Source of the DNA: Limonium bicolor
Lineage: Eukaryota > Streptophyta > Magnoliopsida > Caryophyllales > Plumbaginaceae
Direction: 5' to 3'
Length of the DNA: 64,000 bases
Assembly: GCA_023374045.1 (NCBI GenBank)
Contig: CM041776.1
Coordinates: forward strand, 116,111,793-116,175,792
The notes under the pieces were generated by a model. It saw only the letters and a program-made list of their open reading frames with translations. It was not told where the DNA came from and did no database searches. Positions 60,201 through 64,000 of the stretch are shown piece by piece. A program made the position numbers and the translations under genes. Within the stretch, counting starts at the first letter, position 1. Each line of letters starts with the position of its first letter.

Positions 60201-60232
60201 AAATTCAACAAGTTAAGATTAAGAGTTTGTCC
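57226..60232 (-). mobile_element. Element C internal region, second copy (partial)
   Basis: Homologous to 21119-22943 followed directly by 54382-55419, showing the empty A2 site near 59206. The first ~2.1 kb next to the LTR (19008-21118 in copy 1) is absent. It ends inside the primer-binding region, where a B-like LTR begins. It includes the ~31-bp GGCACTTGGGCC array at 58720-59215. No gene recognised. Confidence 0.75.
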
Positions 60233-61100
60233 TAAAATACCCCAAACATTTATTACCTTAATTAATAAGGAATTAAAAAAAAGAAAGTATATATTCAACA
60301 ATTATTCATCGAATGAGCAATACTCATTATAAATATTAGTATATAAATATATAGTCCAAAATGGACACCAAACTATACATTAAATCTCTAATCAATGGGA
60401 GAACATTATTAAGGAGAAAATAACTCCTAAAATTAATACCACATGTAACATATTAATACATGTGCCAATATCACATGTAAAGTGATAAAACTACATAAAA
60501 TATTGTATACAATCAAATTACACTACAAGTGTATCAATCACTTACATATACACATTAAAACAAGAAGTAACAGATGTGATCATTTAACACATGAAATAAG
60601 TCCATTACACTTATCAATAATGTACAAAAGATTAAAATCTCCCCTCAAATTAATGTAGAGCCGACCACATGATGAGGAAAAGAGTGGGAAGGTGGAAAAA
60701 TTGAAATGCAAAAGTAGACAAAGGAATTACAAACTAGGAGTAAAGTAATGTTACTTTCTAACTAGCACAACTTTCCTCTCACCTTTCCTCACACACAAAA
60801 CTGGAAAAAATTTCAGCCCTTCCTTATGCTCTCGGCAGCATGCTTGGGAAAAGAAGAAGAAGAAAGCAAATTAAACATAAAGCAAAACAACCAAGTACAA
60901 CTAGACTTACTTTCTCTAATACCCGTTCCTTTCCCATCCTTCTCCTACACTCTCTCGCTCAGACCCATCCTTTCCTCCATCCTTATGACAGCAGCAGCTC
61001 TCCTTCCTTCAATTCTCATCTTCAAACTCTAGCAATCACCATTGAAGAAGGGAAGAATAAGATCAGTTCTGAAAGACTGGGAACGATAGCCGAAAGAGAA
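60233..61100 (+). repeat. B-like LTR 5' fragment
   Basis: Starts TAAAATACCCCAAAC, similar to the A/B LTR start, then AT-rich DNA and a GAGCCGACCACATGATGAGG block resembling the B LTR counterpart. It probably continues off-window beyond the Tat-like element. Homology is weaker than elsewhere. Overlapping frames at 60826-61103 are not convincing. Confidence 0.5.
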
Positions 61101-61632
61101 TGAACGGTTTTTTGTGACCGGTCAAGATATGTAAAAGCAAGCACAATTAATGACCGGTCGCCTGTGACCTATCAAAAATAGGAAAAATAAGCATAAATAG
61201 AGACTAGTCACCTATGACCGGTCAAGATAGCCAAAATAAGCATAGGAAGCAATTGGTCGTCTGTGACCGGTCACGAAGATAGGAAAGGAAGTGTAGTAAT
61301 GACCGGTCGCTCATGACCGATCAGTAAGAGCCAGAAATTACGATTGCATAAAGAATACCAGCCTCAAAAACAGAGGTTGTGACAGGCTGGCACCCCAGGA
61401 CTTGTAAGAGAAATACTATAAATAGGGGTTCACCCCCGTGAAATAAGATGCGCTTCCAACACTTGAATACTTTGAGTACTCTTTCTCTCTCTACGGATTT
61501 CTGCTCTCTCTCTCTCCCTCTCTCGTGTGATCCATCCTATGACAAGGTAACTCAACCAAAGCACTTAGGAAGATATAGGAATTAGAAGAAGGATTAGAAC
61601 CTTTCAACCGAGAAAGATTAACACCTTTTTCA
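61101..61632 (+). repeat. 5' LTR of Tat-like element, start uncertain
   Basis: Contains TATAAATA at about 61418-61425, CT-rich sequence, and GACCGGTC repeats at 61115-61325 (roughly 8 copies, spacing 20 to 55 bp). The end is well placed by the primer-binding-like sequence. Confidence 0.6.
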
Positions 61633-61777
61633 TTTAGTGTTGTCTGTGGGAAATGAACAACTTAAGATTTCACAACCATGAATCCACCAATAGAGTAATT
61701 GTTTCTCATCACAATTAGGAACATCAAGATCTAAAAGTTGGAAATTACGTTTTTGCAGGTTCAGGTGTGTGTGAGAA

Positions 61778-62779
61778 ATGGATCCAAGAATGAGGAAAAT
61801 GCCATGATCCAACGCTGAAGTCGACAACCCGAACTCTGCTGGGAACACTGATGTGAGAGCTTCAGATGCCATTTCCAAGCAAGATCTGAAGGACATGCTG
61901 AAGAATTTGACCCGAGCAATTGATAAGAGAATTGTAGAAGGAAATTTAGTCCTACAAAAAGTATTAATGCAAAGAGATGAGGATTATCAAATTAAATGGG
62001 AGGAGATGACCGAAGCCATCGAATTCCTATAGAACCGTGACTCAAAGGGAAGCAATGGAGGATGGAAGGAAGAGCAAAGCAAAACTCCGATAATCATTGA
62101 AGAAGGAGCGGAAGAAGACGACTCAACTGACATGAGTCTTTATCCATTTTTTGAGAAAATTAGGAGTGCTAAACTACCGCCCCACTTTGTTGCGCCTGCG
62201 GTTGAAAAGAATGATGGAACGAGAGATCTCGCCCATCATATCACAAAGTTCATGTTCGCTATGAACACACAAGGAATCCACTCCCTTGCTCTCTACAACT
62301 TATTTCCAGGAACACTTTTCAATAGAGCATTAAGTTGGAACTCCACTAGGCCCCCACAGTCTATAACAAGCTTCAAGCTACTGACTGAAGAGTTCCAACA
62401 ATACTTCGCCGTGAGTAAGAAAGTCAAGAAAGAAACAATCGAGCTGATGGATCTAAAGCAGCGATAGGGAGAAACAGTGAAGGAGTATAGTGAACATTTT
62501 CATAAGCAAGTGGCAGAGATCAATGATATTGATGAAAACATTCTGATCAAGGCATTTGGCAATGGACTAGCACATACCGGGCTAGCAGGAAACATAGTAA
62601 CTAAGGCACCCAAAATTCATGGAGAATTGGCTGAGATGAATCGCGACTTTCTGAAGTCTGAAATAGTAGAGAACAAGGCTAAGGAGTTAGCAAGCATTTT
62701 CAAAGGACCAGTCGCGTCAGAGAATAAGGGAAACCAAGGGGCAAATAATTCATCTGGAAACTCGTCTGGAGGAGGATGA
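61778..62779 (+). pseudogene. Tat-like gag, three in-frame stops
   Basis: A single frame from ATG 61778 runs to 62779, broken by TGA 61805, TAG near 62030 and TAG 62465. It includes SKQDLKDMLKNLTRAIDKR and an acidic stretch, then the gag domain: PFFEKIRSAKLPPHF, LFPGTLFNRALSWNS, FKLLTEEFQQYFAVSKKVKK, LKQR, GETVKEYSEHFHKQVAEI, ILIKAFGNGL. The stops replace residues normally conserved, for example within LKQR-x-GE. Gag would form the particle. Confidence 0.88.
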
Positions 62780-63163
62780 AGATACAAGCCTTACTACAAA
62801 GCTCCTGTTGCCTCTTCTTCCCAGGGGTCACAGTACCAAAACACAAGAGTTGATGTCCATATCGATCCTGGAAGGTACGCAGTAGCAGGTAAAAAATGGA
62901 TATTTACCTCCTCCCAAGAAACCCCTTCCGGGAGAGGTCCTAGTGGCATTTTGTGAATACCACGGCAACCGGAGCCACAAGATTATCAACTGTGCTACCA
63001 TAGCCAAAGATCTTAGAGTGATAGAAGAAAACAAGAAGTGGAAGCAACCAGCTGGACAGCAAAAGCAGTACAATAATCAACACTCCTCCCAGACTTGGCA
63101 AGAAAAAGAGATCCACCCCGAGCTAGATCATAGTAAATCATTCGGTAAAATCACAGGTCTGTA
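62780..63163 (+). pseudogene. Tat-like gag tail with zinc motif
   Basis: After a TGA at 62777, the frame continues RYKPYYKAPV, shifts at about 62890-62900 (PPPKKPLPGE), and then encodes CEYHGNRSHKIINC, a CX2HX4HX4C motif characteristic of Tat-type gag, and DLRVIEENKKWKQ. The end near 63163 leads into non-coding DNA. Confidence 0.8.
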
Positions 63164-63429
63164 AAAGGGAGTAGAATTCTTCTTGCGAACTAGATATTAA
63201 TGGATTTTGTCATAAAACAGAGAAGAGATAAAAATATCACCTACTATCATTTTTATGCTTCAACTTTACTCATTGTTTTATACTAAGTAAAAACGAAAAC
63301 TGAAAATCCAAAAACTAATAATAAATTTCGCCTAGGAAAATTTATAGGCCTCTTTTCAGAAGTAGGACCTTTAACTCCAAATCAAAGGAAAAGACATATT
63401 CACGAAGTACATCAAGAGCTACCTGAGAG
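63164..63429 (+). other. Spacer between Tat-like gag and protease
   Basis: Mostly AT-rich DNA without similarity. Around 63378-63425 coding-like text reappears (TPNQRKRHIHEVHQELPERK), a usual lead-in to the protease. Confidence 0.5.
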
Positions 63430-64000
63430 GAAGGTGGCCATACAGTAAAATCTTTCCCTAATCTATTTCACTAATGAGATGAGGATGGAGTCCTATATCC
63501 TCACAATGACCCGCTCGTCATCAGGGCACAAGTAAACGACCGAATGATAGAAGGCATCTTGGTGGACAGTGGGCCCGGGGCTAATGTTATATCAGCGGAA
63601 GCAGTTAAAAAACTCGAAATACCTGAGGACAAAATCAAACCATACTCGGCGGTCCTAGGGAATTTTGAAGGAGGAATCTCTGCCAAATCTTCGGGTAGTA
63701 TCGATTTCACTGTCACCTTAGGTCAAGGAGACGAAAAGAGAACATAAAAGTAGATGACCTTCATTATTCCATGCCTTTCTGGGTGTAACATGTATCTAGG
63801 AAGATCAGGAATCAATGCTTTTCAGGCTATATGCAGTACGCATCACCTGAAAAGGAAATATTTGACCAGATCGAGAAAGCTTGTAACTGTAGGAGGGAGC
63901 CAGAAATTGGCCCGGGTCTGTGAAGTCCGTATTATGGACGGTCTGCCTAATGAGGAAGTGGTCAAAACAGTAGGATCAGATAAAGAATTTAAGGGGAGGT
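63430..64000 (+). pseudogene. Tat-like aspartic protease, frameshifted, runs off the window
   Basis: NDRMIEGILVDSGPGANVIS holds the active-site DSG. Then AVKKLEI and GSIDFTVTLG. A stop at 63745-63747 breaks the frame, and a shift continues it with CNMYLGRSGINAFQA and STHH, the usual second part of this protease. The region continues to the window edge. The catalytic Asp is present, but the frame is not intact. Confidence 0.85.

Larger units (their letters stand above)
61101..64000 (+). mobile_element. Tat-like Ty3/gypsy retrotransposon, 5' part
   Basis: LTR (start uncertain, ends TTTTTCA at 61632), degraded primer-binding sequence TTTAGTGTTGTCTGTGGG, gag with a CCHC-like motif, and protease. 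The remaining pol and 3' LTR lie off-window. The gag and protease types point to the Tat branch. The LTR start at 61101 is my best guess: TGAACGG is partly inverted to the end, and no duplication can be checked. Confidence 0.8.

Overview
This is plant nuclear DNA, probably from an eudicot, and it consists almost entirely of nested LTR retrotransposons of the Ty3/gypsy superfamily. The evidence is Tekay/Del-type polyproteins with a chromodomain, Athila-type gag and protease, a Tat-like gag and protease, primer-binding sites matching initiator tRNA-Met, tRNA-Asp and tRNA-Arg, and LTRs of up to 4.6 kb. I see no intact host gene. The only host-derived coding sequence I recognise is a fragment of an ALKBH1-type (AlkB) dioxygenase carried inside one retrotransposon.

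Layout. The base layer is a non-coding, minus-strand LTR element (called C), present as an LTR-internal-LTR-internal tandem: LTR remnant 11597-19007, internal 19008-55419, LTR 55443-57225, second partial internal 57226-60232. Into C went three elements: B (plus strand; internal tail 6253-7009, LTR 7010-11596), D (plus strand; 11823-17912, target duplication GTGGG) and A2 (minus strand; 22944-54376, target duplication CCAGT). Element A1 (plus strand; 1-6247, 5' part outside the window) went into B. Into A2 went a plus-strand Athila-like element without pol (33001-38876, AGGTC), a solo B-type LTR (39611-43421, GTGCT) and a minus-strand Athila-like element with gag and protease only (43659-51193, ACAAT). 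A ~540-bp foldback DNA element (13880-14419) sits inside D. At the right edge a B-like LTR fragment (60233-~61100) is followed by the 5' half of a Tat-like element (~61101-64000). For most insertions the empty site survives in a duplicate within the window (the other LTR of A2, or the second C copy), so the borders are well supported.

Coding content. A1 and A2 are Tekay/Del-type elements: gag, protease, reverse transcriptase, RNase H, integrase, chromodomain. Both carry stops and frameshifts. In A2 an ALKBH1-type domain lies between the gag zinc knuckle and the protease, in the same orientation; it has one frameshift and Tyr in place of the iron-binding Asp of the HxD motif.

Two things stand out. 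First, the AlkB capture. Second, the A and B LTRs, and in looser form the C, D, Athila-like and Tat-like elements, contain clusters of short imperfect palindromes rich in CCGG, GGTCC or CGGAC. In A and B the clusters sit at about the same place in mid-LTR with a period usually near 71 bp, but the palindrome sequence differs from copy to copy, and the two LTRs of A2 differ in unit number (3 against 7). Single-base indels between otherwise near-identical LTRs mean that some frameshifts could be sequencing or assembly errors.
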